A DNA stretch of 64,000 nucleotides from Ectocarpus siliculosus (GCA_000310025.1 FN649740.1:4651103-4715102); one strand, 5' to 3'. Counted from the stretch's first letter, positions 47,103 through 58,865 are shown. Translations and numbers: made by a program. Notes: generated by a model from the sequence alone, not told the origin.

Positions 47103-50100
47103 GTGAGCAAATCCAAAGGTGTTGTAGTAGCTGTTGCCGTTGTCGTGGGTGTGGCGGCGGGATGTGTTTGCTGTGTCGCGGTTGGTGTTCCTCTTCCTGG
47201 TAAACACGTCCATGTCGTTCGGCGTGACAGGTTACGCTTTTGGCTACGACGGTCAGCGATTCCATCTAGCAGAAGGGCACGGCAGCTCTATACACATACC
47301 TCTTTCAAATCAACACTCCGACGCCGTGTCCGAACCTCACCTCCTGGAACCAAAACACTCGTCGTTCCTAATCTGCAGGTTCTGCTGCATGGCTATGCGG
47401 CGGGAAACGGGTTCTGGATGTTCGTGCTGAAGGAGCTCTCGGAGCATTTTCGGGTGGTTTGCGTAGAGATGTATGGGTGCGGCCGCTCGGAGCGTCTCCC
47501 GTTTAAGGCAAAGGGCCCCGCGGAAACGGTGAGACGAAGATACGCCCCCCTCCGCTAACCGAAAGACGTTTGGTTCGCCGGGATACCAATCAATTCACGG
47601 CTTGTCTGGTCTGGCACAGCAAACGCAAGAAAGGGTGGCCCGCTCCTGGTCCATCCTTGTAGAACGTCGCCTGGGCCAGCGCAAACGCTCCGTCGCGACG
47701 TTGTAGAGATGCGGCGTCTAGCGACTGCGGCATGTGTTGACATGGGCACGCCTCCCCCCCCATCCCCCAAGGAATCAAGAATGCATGTCAAATGAGACAC
47801 ACACATCAACTCGGCAGTCTCTCGGACCATCTCTCTGTTGTCGAGATCCAAAGGGGCCGCGTGAATGCTCGGAGAAAAATATTCCCAAAACACGAAAATG
47901 CGCATCAAGCGGTATGCGTTCTCTGCTCGACACAATGGGGAGGTGGTTGGGGGGGCAGAGAGCATATTGATTAGAAGCAGGTTCTTTATTCCACCCAAGA
48001 ACATCGTCTCATTTTCTGTGGGCTGTTGTGATAGAATTGGCTATCCAATCGGTTCCATTCCTTTGCGTGTTTGTCCCATCAAAATGCATGTCTCTCGCCG
48101 TTTCTGCATTACACAACGTTTATTCCAACGAATGTTCGCAGGAGAAGATTTTGGTGGAGTCACTGGAGAAGTGGCGGGCAGAGATGGGGATAACGGAGAT
48201 GGTGCTCTGCGGCCACTCTCTGGGGGGGATGATGGCCTCCGCTTACGCGATGGCCCATCCTAACAGGCATTCACTTGTTTTTGTTGAGGATGAGGCTATC
48301 CTTCTTGGACGGTGTTGATATTGTTGTTGTTGTGTTGCTCGTTTGCTACTGCTGGTGCTGGCGCTGTTGCTGGCGCTGCAAAATATTGGAGCCAGAATTG
48401 TAGTTGTCCTCTTCTCTGTACAAATTGTAGGTGTACCTTCGCGTTGGTCTTGCGTCTTCGGCCTTCTAAACCTTTGCGCAGTCCTTCTTCTCAATTCGTT
48501 GTGTGTTTGCGTGGTTCATGTGCGTTCGGGAGGACTCCCTTATCCTGCTGACGCGCATGCGTCACAAAAGGAGCTCCTGTTGTTACTTTCCGCCGTTTGT
48601 CGTTTCAGGTTTGCTGGCGAGGTGCAAGTGTCTAGTGTAGTGCTCGCTGCGCTTGCTTGTTTTTTCCAGTCTTGTTTGATTCGTCCCTGATGGAGCTCTA
48701 TTGGTGGCCATCGTTCCCTCGTCCTGCTGCATACTTGTGTCACGGTTCGTGTTGGCGCTTCTTACTCTAAACTTGCGTTTCGGTTTCTGCTCTCCTTCCC
48801 GCCTTGTGGTCGTGCCCTCGTTTTCCGTCGCAGGTTGCGAAAGCTGTTTCTGCTGTCTCCTGCTGGAATTGGGGGAATTCCTATGGACGGGGATGCCGGA
48901 AAGGTACTGGGAATTTTCTGCTTCTGGGACCCTGCGTGTCTGAGGGCCAGGTTTTGTACTTTCCAAAGTAGGACGTAAACGCTGGACAGCCTGCCGCACA
49001 CATTTCCCAACTTGTGTCCCGCGAGCGTCGGTGGAGTTCCTCTGGCTGGGTACGCTGAAAGCCTCGTTCCCCCCTCCATCGGGTCGGACAGCTGTTTTTT
49101 GCGACCCAGGATATCACGTATACAATAGATAAACAACATGAGCAGTAGGTAGTTCTGCGGTGTGTTTTGTCGGTTTGCTTCCAAATCAAAAGGGTATTCC
49201 GCGCGCCGAAAGTATCACCACCAATGGGAACTCTTTTCAGAGGCAAAGCTCCCAACATGAACCTTTACTAGGCGCTGAATGCTGTGACCTACTTCTACCA
49301 TGTTGTTGTCATGGCGTTGTGTCGTCTTTCGTTTGGCGGGATGAGAGACTGAGGCGTGTGAATTACTAAGGAAGAGAACAGCGGGAAGAGGAAGTCGTTC
49401 CCTGCTGTGGTCGCAGGATTCACTTTTGTAGTCACGGGAATTACTTCTGTCGTGATAGAAAACAGGATTCACTGCTGTACTTGTGGGATCCACTTTGTGG
49501 ACACAGGATTCACTTCTGTAGTCATAGGATGCACTTCTGTGTGCACGAGATTCACTTCTGTAGTCATGGGATTCACTTCCGTGGTCACAGGCTGGAGGGT
49601 ATATAGAATGAACGTGAAAGGGTGCGCGCACTCAGGGATGCACATTCAGTGATGCAACGGAGGCCCATACATGACACCATCGACACTCGCAATACCACCT
49701 ATAGCTCGTTGTCGACTTTCCGGTTGCAGCATGTGTCCCGTGCATGCACCGTTGATGCGGGGTGCGCTAACTGGTCCGGTGCTGTACTGTGGGTGTAGTC
49801 TGCAGCCGCTTCTTCCATGACGTGCATGTTGCAGCCCCCGCAGCACGTGGGCAACAATGATTGGCATTGTTGTGCTCTCTATTCTTCCGTGTGTGCTCGG
49901 CCATCATGTGCGCCCGCAGCTCACGAGACGATCCCTGCTGTAAGGTTCAAAGATCTCCTGATTACCGGTGCTCCGGTGCTCTTTCTTAGTATTGTTCTTT
50001 TTTGAACACTATCAGCTCTATGCATATATCTACCCCACAACACAACACGCCCTTCCACGCACGTCAATCACCCGACAATGACAGGACCGCCTCGTGTACA

Positions 50101-53100
50101 AGATATATTCGTTTGTTTGGACCCGCGGGATTGGGTTTCTATTCTTGCTCCGCTGGGCAGGGCCGTTGGGGATGAGGTGTGTACGTATGTCGCCGGCAGG
50201 TCGACCAATGAAACTAATAGCGGGATTAAGAATGCGGAAGTGGGTGTGTTAGCATCGACAGCGCTATCTGGGTGACCATTGGTCCATTGTCAGGCTGAGC
50301 ACGGCGAATAGCGGAATACGCTTGTGTGTGTATGTGTGTGTGTGTGTGTGTGCGTGTGTGTGTGCGTGTGTGTGTGTTTTGTTGTTAGCGTCTAGCATCG
50401 ACCGCGCTAACAGGCTGACCAATGATACAGATCGTCTCTGTGTGTAGCTTTTTTGCATCGACAACGCTCATCGGCTGACTAACGGTGGTTGCTCCATGAG
50501 CATGCTTCTGCAGGCTTGCAGATGACATTGGACGGAAGTTGTTTGCCTCCAGACTCCAGAGTGCGTGTCGCAGAACATTGCTGTGTGTGTGAACATCTGG
50601 CGTGGCTGTTATATCCACAGATTTAGTCCTCCCACGATATTGATGAAGACGCTTAGGGTTGCACAAAGTTGTGTTTTGAACGGAACCACGATTGTGCGAA
50701 AAGCATGCCCCCTACAACAGTGGTCGCCCCTCCCCTTGGCATGAATCGTGTGCCACGAGATTGATAGGAACATCAAGCGTGGGAACTAAGGTGTGCGCGT
50801 GTCGCCCCCAACTCGGAAGATCATGGTGTGCCCTCTCCCGCGAGTGTCGGGACAGCGGTGCTTGCTGTGCTCTGAAGTTTGATGGATTGCGTGCTTGTTT
50901 TTTTTTTTGTCCAACCGAGTCTTTCACGTTCGACGCATCAGGATTGTTCAACCCTCCCTCCCACCCTCGTTCCTATCCTCATGAACTACCTGTTGTGGCC
51001 CTTCTTAGAGCGGCCAAGAGTGTAGTCGCTAGGAGGTTGTCGTGGGTGCCGGAGGCTGCCAAGATTAGGGAAGTTGACTCCGATCTGCTAGGGGACTACG
51101 TCTATCAGGTACATATCATCACGCAAATTGATTTGTTGACAATGATTTTTGTTGAGGTTTGTACCTCGTCTACCTTATGCCACTGCAATATTTTTTCATG
51201 CCTATCCGGTTGAGGATTGTACGATGTCTTGCGTGCAACTGATTGTTTTTGCATGGCTGCGAGATACTGCTTGAGTTTTGTACCCTGTGCGCGAGAAACT
51301 ATGTTGTTGTTGCGATCATCAGGTTCTTGTACGTGATATTGTGTGTCTATCAGGTACCACTTGCTCGTTTTCACAGAAGGCGCAGCAAGATAGCAGTTGA
51401 CATTTCGGCAAAATAAGAGTTAAGTACAGCCGGTTTTAAGCACCACACGAGGGCACGGTACAGATCTGTAAGGGTCGCTTCGGCAGATGGCCTGAACGAA
51501 GTACGGGTGAAGGGCCTCCCGTTGTGTGTGTAGAAGCAGGGAAGATGATCGCCAGGGAAGATTCCTTGCACCTTTTCCGAAAACGGCTCATACACGGCCG
51601 TTCCGATCCCGCATTAGTGCGATATCTCTATGCAGTGCCGTCAAGATCTCTTGGCAGGAGTCCTGTGGACCCATGCCCGCCTGTTGCCAAATCTCAAGCG
51701 CATGCGGATGAAAAATACACTCAAATGAGAGATACTCTGTGGTATTTTGTCAACAGGGCTCGATTTTGTTGTTGATCATGATTTTCAGGTCAAATTTATC
51801 GGTTGTGTCGTCCTCCCTCTTTCCCGCCCCCCCACGGTATCGTCATTTCTTCCGCAGCTGCTAGCACTTCCGGCCTCGGGAGAGAAAATTATCTTCCCCC
51901 TCCTCGACCCCATGCTGCACGCCTACCGGCCCGTCCTAGAAACCCTCAAGGGTGGTGGTGGCAGTGCCAGTGAATCCGCTACTGCTAGCGCGACCAGCAG
52001 CAGTCATAGCGGCGGGAGCCGTGTACAACAGGGAGAAGGGACTCGGCGGAGTGCGGCGGAGGAGGAGGGGAAGGGGATCTCGTGCCCCGTGTCGATAATT
52101 TACGGTTCGCCGGACCACGACTGGATGCCCCACCGGTGGGTTGGTAGTATCTTGTGCAAGTACAGTGTACTTGCTGGTGGTGGTAATTGTAGTTGTGGTT
52201 GCTGTGGTCACTGCTGAGCAGTTCGCCTAACGTGCTGATGGTGCGCTGTATGCATGCCATTCGAATACCTGAACTTTTCTCCCATGACGCACCGTGCTGT
52301 CAACGCCAATAGACTACAAAGCGATGGAATTATAACAAGAATGTCAGAATACATGCTCGTATCGCGCGTCTCGAATCTCCGCTTCGCGTGCGTTGCTCTC
52401 CTCTCGTTCGCTCATGCGGTCGGTACCTCGCTACTATGTCCCTCACTGAATGCTCGAGCTTGCCCGCCGCGTTTCCGGAAAGTGTTGCTTTTCTTCATGT
52501 TCTGGAAGCAATGGTACAATTCCGCCTCTTGAGACCAAGTTGGGATCATCAGGGTCCTTTATCGGTATGAACTCGTTGGTGTATGCCTTGTGGTGTTGCG
52601 TGGCTTTTTGAGCAGGCATGGTGTTGCGCTCGCGGAAAACTTGACGAGACAGGGAGTAACGGCGAAGGTCTACTCCGTGCCGGAAGCAGGCCACACGGTG
52701 AGAAAAAACAGCGATGATGGCTGCTGTTGCTGCTGCAACTGCTCCTGGAGTCGCCCTTGTTGTCGGCGCCGTCGTCCGCGCGTACATGAGTAGGCATGAT
52801 GTGGGCATGCACGCACGGGTTGACGCGAGACGCAAACGCAAAGAGCCTCGGCAGCGGGCGTAAGAACAGATCGCACCTGCTTGAGGTACAGGCCTTCGGC
52901 TTCGAAGAGTGCAGACGTCCGTCTAGAGATTTCCGACCTTCCGGTGTTTCGTCGTGATCCACAAGTTGGCCTTTCCGTCATGAGGACCACAACGCAAGAC
53001 CGGAAACGTCGGAAATTTCTAGACGAACGTCTGCACGCTTAGAAGCCAATGGCCTGTGGCTCAAGCTTATGACGGGAAAGCTAACTTGTGCAGCCACAGG

Positions 53101-53708
53101 CGATGGTAGACGTAAATGCGGTTCGACAACGCACTGAGAAAACATGGGGACATGCCGCGAGTTACACGTTGCTAACACTGTCTTGTATATTTTGGGCTCA
53201 GCATAGACCCGGACATTTTCTTGCACTGTCGATATTTGCAGCCAAGGGGTTAAGTTGACGGCGTTAAACGGCGGAAGTTGTGAATATTTTCCGCGCCGAT
53301 AAATCTGCTTTATGGTGGTCACACACACCGTGTTGCAGATCGTGTGCGATGCGCCATGTTTCCTAACTCGTCGTGAGAGCACCTCGGAATGTCATGTGCA
53401 TGTCTAGCTTGAAAAGAGCCATCAGGACGGTACACCGCAGCGGGAGCGGTGTGTTCGAAAACGCCCGGTTGACAACACCCAGACGGTGTCACAAAGGGCA
53501 TTGCATTATTCATCAGTATTACCCCCTTCGCAATCAATAGCGATTCGTGGCAAGGTCAGCTGGTATCAAGTTGGTTTTGAACCCCTCTGACCTTGTGTCC
53601 CTCCATTACTCGCTTGCGAACTTGCATGCTTCATTGCAGCTGATCATCGACAACCCCGAGGACTTCACGCGAATATTCTTAGAGGCCTACTTTGACGCCG
53701 GGGTATAG
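43980..53708 (+). CDS. Alpha/beta hydrolase of the ABHD4/ABHD5 (CGI-58) family, multi-exon
   Basis: Members of this family are lysophospholipid or N-acyl-phospholipid hydrolases, lysophosphatidate acyltransferases or lipase co-activators. Visible features in order: two or three hydrophobic segments at the N-terminus, VLLHGYAAGNGFW (oxyanion loop), VEMYGCGRSER, MVLCGHSLGGMMASAY (nucleophile elbow with Ser), LRKLFLLSPAGI, YGSPDHDWM (acid), VPEAGH (catalytic His) and IIDNPEDF. The His and the Asp of LIID make the HX4D motif of CGI-58 proteins, split by an intron. CGI-58 itself has Asn in place of the Ser, so this protein keeps the potential to hydrolyse. Eleven exons with matching phases are seen, but part of the lid region between 48904 and 51008 may be missing from the model. 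The gene is divergent to FANCD2. Confidence 0.88.
47379..48903 (+). CDS. ABHD gene exons 5-7, oxyanion loop and nucleophile elbow
   Basis: Exons: 47379-47528 (0/0, acceptor TCTGCAG, donor ACG/GTGAGA), 48142-48266 (0/2) and 48834-48903 (2/0, donor AAG/GTACTG). Exon 6 holds GHSLGG and ends AACAG/GCATTC, so its intron appears to be GC-AG. Joining AG to the G of exon 7 gives AHPNR-LRKLFLLSPAGI, the order found in CGI-58-type proteins. Confidence 0.88.
49411..49590. repeat. Degenerate 21-bp tandem repeat
   Basis: About eight copies of a unit close to GGATTCACTTCTGTAGTCAT, with variants such as GGGATTCACTTCCGTGGTCA, in an intron of the ABHD gene. Confidence 0.8.
50244..50490. repeat. Second cluster of the dispersed repeat with a (TG)n microsatellite
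   Basis: GCATCGACAGCGCTATCTGG, GCATCGACCGCGCTAACAGG and GCATCGACAACGCTCATCGG occur near 50250, 50395 and 50455, each followed by CTGAC(C/T)AA or a variant. A (TG)n run at 50322-50379 lies between the first two. These match, in reverse orientation, the copies at 38.6-38.8 kb. Confidence 0.6.
51009..53708 (+). CDS. ABHD gene exons 8-11, lid end, acid and histidine
   Basis: Exons: about 51009-51108 (5' border uncertain; donor CAG/GTACAT), 51858-52135 (0/2, acceptor TTCCGCAG), 52616-52697 (2/0, donor ACG/GTGAGA) and 53640-53708 (0/stop TAG at 53706-53708). Exon 8 reads SVVARRLSWVPE...GDYVYQ, exon 9 LLALPASGE...CPVSIIYGSPDHDW with a Ser/Gly-rich insertion, exon 10 GVALAENLTRQGVTAKVYSV and PEAGHT, and exon 11 LIIDNPEDFTRIFLEAYFDAGV. 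Confidence 0.85.
52883..53062. mobile_element. Foldback element, about 78-bp arms
   Basis: The left arm (52883-52960) and the reverse complement of the right arm (52983-53062) share ACAGGCC, TGCAGACGTnCGTCTAGA and ATTTCCGAC in order, about 80 percent identical by eye, with a loop of about 20 bp. It lies in the last intron of the ABHD gene and resembles a MITE or a captured inverted duplication. It contains no gene. Confidence 0.75.
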
Positions 53709-55380
53709 CTTACCCCCCAAAAACTAGTGTAGCCAGTCAGACGGCGGGCAGCAGAGACAGACGATCGACGTGGGTTGAATGTTCTCTCGCCGATGAAGGC
53801 GCCAAGGTGACATGTTGATCTCATGAGACATTGGTTGGGAGGCAGAGGGTCCCAGTGTGAATTATGACCCTGCCACTCGTTTTTATGAGTTTAGAGCAGG
53901 CATCCCTCTTGTGGCGGCTTGAAGGCGATCTGCGTGACATGTGGCAGCGGTGCCACTCCGCTTCACTGCCGCTGCGGTGTACTGATGCAACATCATGCTT
54001 GTCGGAGTGATTGGTACAGTCTAACAGGTTTTCTCTGTTTTATCGCACGCGATGTTGGCTACATCGCTCGTGTTTGTTGTGTTCTTTCCTGGTCTTCATG
54101 TATATAGTACATTGAAAGCGGTTCCAGTAGTTCGAACTATTTGTTTGGTACCTGCATGCGACGCACACGGCACTTCCGTTGAAAGAAATCGGTATTTTTC
54201 AAGGGTCAGCCGTCCAGTGCAGTCGAAGTTCTTCTGTGCGTATGAAGCACTCAAAAACACATTCCCACTTGGGGCGCTTGATGACTCGCTTGCTTAACGG
54301 CCAAAGGTGGCGGCGTCACATGCGGTGTCACCCAGTCGCCATTGCTTGAGGCAGGCAGAATGTATCGTTTCGGCCGCAACGTTCTCCATGTTTTGTAGAT
54401 GAATCGCGTGGGAGAGGTAATCGCGCCCGGGCGACCCGGGTACAGTAGTCTCGCGAGTGCGCATGTCGTTGATGTGGGAAAACTGCGCACTGGCTTGGCG
54501 GATGGCCGCGCGAGACGCAGTTTTCTTGTCATGTAGTCCGCGCGCCGAAAATAGTTCAGACACGAGCTCCCATGAACTTTGCCGAGTAGGCCGAGTAGAT
54601 GTGCGCGTGTTCCAGCTCACGGCACGACATGGCGTCTGCCCGCCTTTACGGCGGGCTTACGGTAGTATCGAGGACTCCCTCAACACGTCCCAATACGTTG
54701 ACATCGCGCCCGTTGGTGTTCGTGTTGGTGGTAGTGTAATTCCTAAATCTTGATTTCCCTTGCGCAGTTTTGAGAGGGTATCGCCTAGTCAGGTGATGTG
54801 TACTCGAGCGAGAAACGGTGCTCCTTGGCAGATTTTCCTTCATCTGCAGAACGAAGGCATCGAAACCCACAACCAAGCCTTCCTTGCATGGTATTCACTA
54901 AAGCTAGCTTTAGAACTGCGACCTATCTTCTACGCTTGCTCACTTCTCACTCCCAACTGGTGTGGTCGCCGCGCGTGTCGTCCAACGCCTGCGGTCAAAC
55001 GTGGGCATCCGACCATCGGTTGCTACATCGCCCGGCGGGCAGCATCACGACCCCCCCTTTGGGGTTGCCACCTGTTATTTCAAAAAGACGCTTTGACTCC
55101 TTGGCAAGATCCATTCAAACTCGGCTCACAAGTAGAGACGGCTCACAAGGAGAGACGAACTCGCCGTCGAGATCCCCCACACCATTCATGAACATTGAGG
55201 AGAGAGGACGGAAAAATTGTCATGGCAAATCGATTCGCCTGACAGTTAGCTTTGGAGACATGATTCTCAAACTTACAAATACTGTGGATGCTGAATATTG
55301 AAAAACACAACGTACGCTTGGACAGAACATAGCACCGGTACAAGGCCGTTCGTTTCCGCAAACTAACAGGAACCGCACCT
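53709..55380. other. Intergenic stretch, nothing recognised
   Basis: Short open frames only, with no splice-bordered exon and no motif I recognise. The ABHD 3' untranslated region is presumably at its start. Confidence 0.4.
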
Positions 55381-55391
55381 CTTCAGTAACC

Positions 55392-55990
55392 TTTCACTTG
55401 ACTCGCGCAATAGGCTGATTGAACCCCCACCCGAACGATAGCTGCTGGAGGGACGCCGGCCACACGACTTCGGCAATACCTAGGCTGATCGAGTTTTGCA
55501 CTGGGCGATAGTTGTTTCAGAGACGCCGGCCACACGACGCCGGAAATATGCTGATCGAACCTCCACCCGAACGATAGTTGTTGCAGGGACCCGGCCACAC
55601 TACTTCGGCAAGAGGCTGATCAAACGCCATCCCGAACGATAGTTGTTGCAGGGAGGCCGGCCACACGAGTCCGGCAATAGGCTGATTGAAGGCAAACAAA
55701 ACCAGACGCTGCAGGCGCACGGGCCACGAGACGTCGCGTATCGGAATATCAAACTCTGCGTCTAACACCAGCTGTGTCAGCCCTGGGGCCAACCACTGAT
55801 CGTAAGCTGACCGTACCCAATGATCCCAGCAGCTCAAGATGTTCTGACGAGTTCCAAAGCTCGATGGCGGCCCGCCACCGCAGAATTTCCATTGCAAGTG
55901 CCCATTCCAACCGGAGAGCTTGCACGACCGGCACGCGACTAGAGATGCGAACCTTCGAGCTAGGTGTGTTCGTCCGGGCCTGTACTTCAC
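55392..55990 (-). pseudogene. Decayed FNIP-type leucine-rich repeat gene
   Basis: On the minus strand repeats of about 23 residues (69 bp) read LTQLVLDAEFDIPIRDVSWP, then LQRLVLFAFNQPIAGLVWP and LQQLSFGMAFDQPLAEVVWP. Similar repeats, such as LQQLSFGWRFDQHISGVVWP, continue downstream but in a shifted frame, with further frame changes. The motif F(N/D)QPI..(V/L)WPASLQQLSFG matches FNIP/IP22-like leucine-rich repeats, which as I recall are abundant in brown algal genomes. Frameshifts between repeats suggest a dead copy. Confidence 0.6.
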
Positions 55991-57239
55991 GAGGAGACCA
56001 CAAGATTGTAGGAGTCTGATCGTTTACTCGGACGCCCAAGATCGAAATACTTCGGCACGCCCTGCAGATGTCCAACGAGGTCAGCTGCAGCTCCAGTGTG
56101 ACACATACCAGCGTTTTCTTCCTCCCTCCCATGCTTGGCCCAAGGCGACGACGAAGGCATCGAAGCACAGGGTTTGCCCTAGCAACAACCAGCAGAGAGT
56201 ATCGAAATAAGTATGCCAGAAAGTGATCGGACGAGTGACGGGCGTTCATGTCGATACAATCCCCGTAACGGGTAGAATCATGGAAACGAGAACAGGCGCC
56301 CTGCTCCCCATGGGTGATGCAACGCGAGGGATCGAGTTTCGTTGTTTCAGGCAGCACGACGGTGACAACTGCATCCCAAGTGGTGCTACCCCTAATATTG
56401 TTAATTTTTTAGAGGGGTGCGAAGCAGGATCGTGCTCTTGGGGCATTGGATTTAAGGGGGAAAACGGCTATACACACACGTGCCAGGACAAAGTGTTCTG
56501 AGAAAGGCACAATTTCACGAAACCGACCAAAGAAAACACGCGAACAAACATGTACTTACTTGTACTACAGCAGAGCGATTGCCTTGCTGCTCTACAGGTG
56601 TGCTGCAGCATCATGGCACCATTTTCGGGGGCCAGTACGATGAAAACGATGCCCCTCCCTATATTTATCTATTTTGTGTATTTTCCAGACTATTTTCTCC
56701 TTGAGCGCGGGGAATAGACTTAAGACAACTGTCCTTAAAGAGGGAACGAGTGCTGTAGGGAGCTTCCAGGGTCCCATCAGGCTGGAATCGATCCCGCCGG
56801 CCTTCTAGCCCCCAACCAGGCGGGTTGGCGGACGTTGACCATGTTTTGGTTTCTGTGGACGTTGACGAAGAAGCAGCAATGTACCCATACCCTGGTTTGG
56901 TGGCACTCAAGTAGCAATCAAGTACCCAGCCCTCGTTAAAACACTGAGTGAACCCAGAACATAAACAATTGAGCGGACGAATGGCGATGTACCATTTTGA
57001 TGATTCGGCATTGATGATTCGGCACATCTTTCTCTCGCGACAAAGATTTTGTTCTCAAGTTTCTTTTTTCTCAGGCGCGCACGCAGACGAGTATAGCCAC
57101 GCAGACGAGTATAGCCACCGCCACTGGGTCTATTCGCCAGGAGGCATTCCGGACATAAAAAAGGATTCCGCAAGAAACATACAATTTCATCTTTGGATGA
57201 ACAGCACCACGTTGGACTACTGCGCATCAACCCCATAGG
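55991..57239. other. Intergenic stretch with short open frames
   Basis: Open frames of about 90 codons occur on the plus strand (56223-56501 and 56948-57238) without recognisable motifs. The second contains a perfect 18-bp tandem duplication at 57083-57118 (GCAGACGAGTATAGCCAC twice). I do not claim either as a gene. Confidence 0.3.
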
Positions 57240-57322
57240 TATGGAGTACAGATATCTGCAATGCCACTTGGGATCTAGCTAGCTAGCTTTTAAGGGCATT
57301 GCAGATAGCTGTAGTCCATGCC
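57240..57322. repeat. Short near-perfect hairpin
   Basis: The arm at 57240-57266, containing TATCTGCAATGCC, pairs with the arm at 57293-57322, containing GGCATTGCAGATA, around a loop of about 26 bp that itself contains CTAGCTAGCTAG. Size and shape would suit a small-RNA precursor or a tiny MITE. Confidence 0.65.
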
Positions 57323-58077
57323 TACACGATGCAATTGGTTTGAGGTCGATTGGAGCTCTGTGGGTGGAGATCTGCCTGGTGGAGAAAGTAAGAGGATACT
57401 CCACCGGTGGAGCAAATAGCATTATTAGAAATTAGTATCTATGGCGGTGAATAAAGTAGGACTTCGGCGTTGTGGCGAGCGTCCTCGACCTTGTTCCAAG
57501 TCACGGAACCTCAACGCATTGTAGAGCGGAGAGGCGTGGATAACAGCGGATTCCTCCGTCGTGCGCTCAGCACGAAAGGGTAACGAGCGTGCTCTTGTCG
57601 AGTCCACAGGTACCGTAGAAGAAGGCGAAGGAGAGCAGCGGCAGGACTAGCATACACGGCCCCCATCAACTGCGCTGCGAATTGCGGTGTGTAAGGCGGC
57701 TGACAACAACCACTCTCGTGCCGCACAATAAGCGGTGTATATCTTCCTCGAGGGGACTCTCTCTCATTTCGCGGTTAAGGCTATACATGCCACACCAGCA
57801 CCAGCCGGGGCCTGTATAAGAAAACAACGAGCCGGAGAAACATCAAATCAATTGAAGACATGGCCAACACCAGATGGAGTAAAGGAGCACGAGATGCGAG
57901 TATTGGGCGAACATGGGTTCAATTTAAAGTCGGGGCTCACGCTTGCCCCAGAAACGTCAAAATAGGTCACGTCGTACCTGCCGCTTTCGATTCACTTCGA
58001 AGGAGGAATTGGACTGGTTGAATTGATTGGGTCTTGATACTACCCACAGATCAATCATATACACTATCGTCATTCGT

Positions 58078-58120
58078 GCCCATGGGTACCCATGGGTACA
58101 CACGGCCACCCACGGCCCAC
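58078..58120. repeat. CCCATGGGTAC palindromic repeats, small cluster
   Basis: Two adjacent copies of the palindrome-rich unit CCCATGGGTAC are followed by diverged CCCACGG copies. Confidence 0.8.
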
Positions 58121-58347
58121 GGGGGACCGTAATGGCTTTCACCACCACGGGGATGGATTACAACGGGTACCAAGATTAAGCGTACTCTATAACATCGATT
58201 AGGCGGGGTCGACGAAGGCGCGGCCGCAGCGAGCTGGTACACCCAAGGTTCCGTGGGAGGCTCACAGCACAGCAGTTAGTGAGTCCAGCATTATTCCAGC
58301 TCGGCGCAAGAATGGTGTGGGCGTGGAGGATAGCGCGTCAGTGTGGC

Positions 58348-58391
58348 CTCACCCAGATCCACGGCGCTAGGCTCACCCAGATCCACGGCGC
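58348..58391. repeat. 24-bp direct repeat, two copies
   Basis: CTCACCCAGATCCACGGCGC occurs at 58348 and again at 58372. Confidence 0.9.
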
Positions 58392-58654
58392 GACGCTGAG
58401 GGCGTAGTCGCATCTCCCGTGTTTCGTACAGTGCACGCGCACGCCGAGGCCTTGGGCAGGTCTCTTCATCATACTGACTTGTTACAGATTTAAACGGTAC
58501 GGTGGGTTTAGTTGTTTTCAAAGCTCCAAGACGTGTCGTCTTTCCTTAGTCGGGACGAATAGGTCCCGTGGTGATCATCATGAATACCCGTCGGCACCCG
58601 TAGGGTGCTACACCACCGATACCAATGGATCGCTACCCACGGTTATCACCACGG

Positions 58655-58865
58655 GTGCCTGTGGCTACCCACGGTGACGACCATGGGCGAGCGTTAGGCA
58701 TAAGTTTGGGTGCCCATGGGTCACCATGTGTGTGGCCATGAGTCACCATGGGTACCCACGGGCAATACCCATGGGTACCCATGGGCACCCATAGGCATTG
58801 CCCGTGGGGACCCATGGGTACCCATGGGCATTGTCTGTGGGAACCCATGGGTACCCATGGGCACG
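58655..58865. repeat. Array of CCCATGGGTAC-type palindromic repeats
   Basis: Units of 11 bp (CCCATGGGTAC) and of about 33 bp (two such units plus GGGCATTGnCnGTGGGn) repeat across the region. Because the core is palindromic, both strands read the same motif. Confidence 0.85.

Noticed and set aside
46575-47558. 327-codon plus frame, the longest in the window
   Set aside because: Only parts of it coincide with ABHD exons 4 and 5, which are separated by an intron with GTGAGC and TCTGCAG borders; the rest is intron read through.
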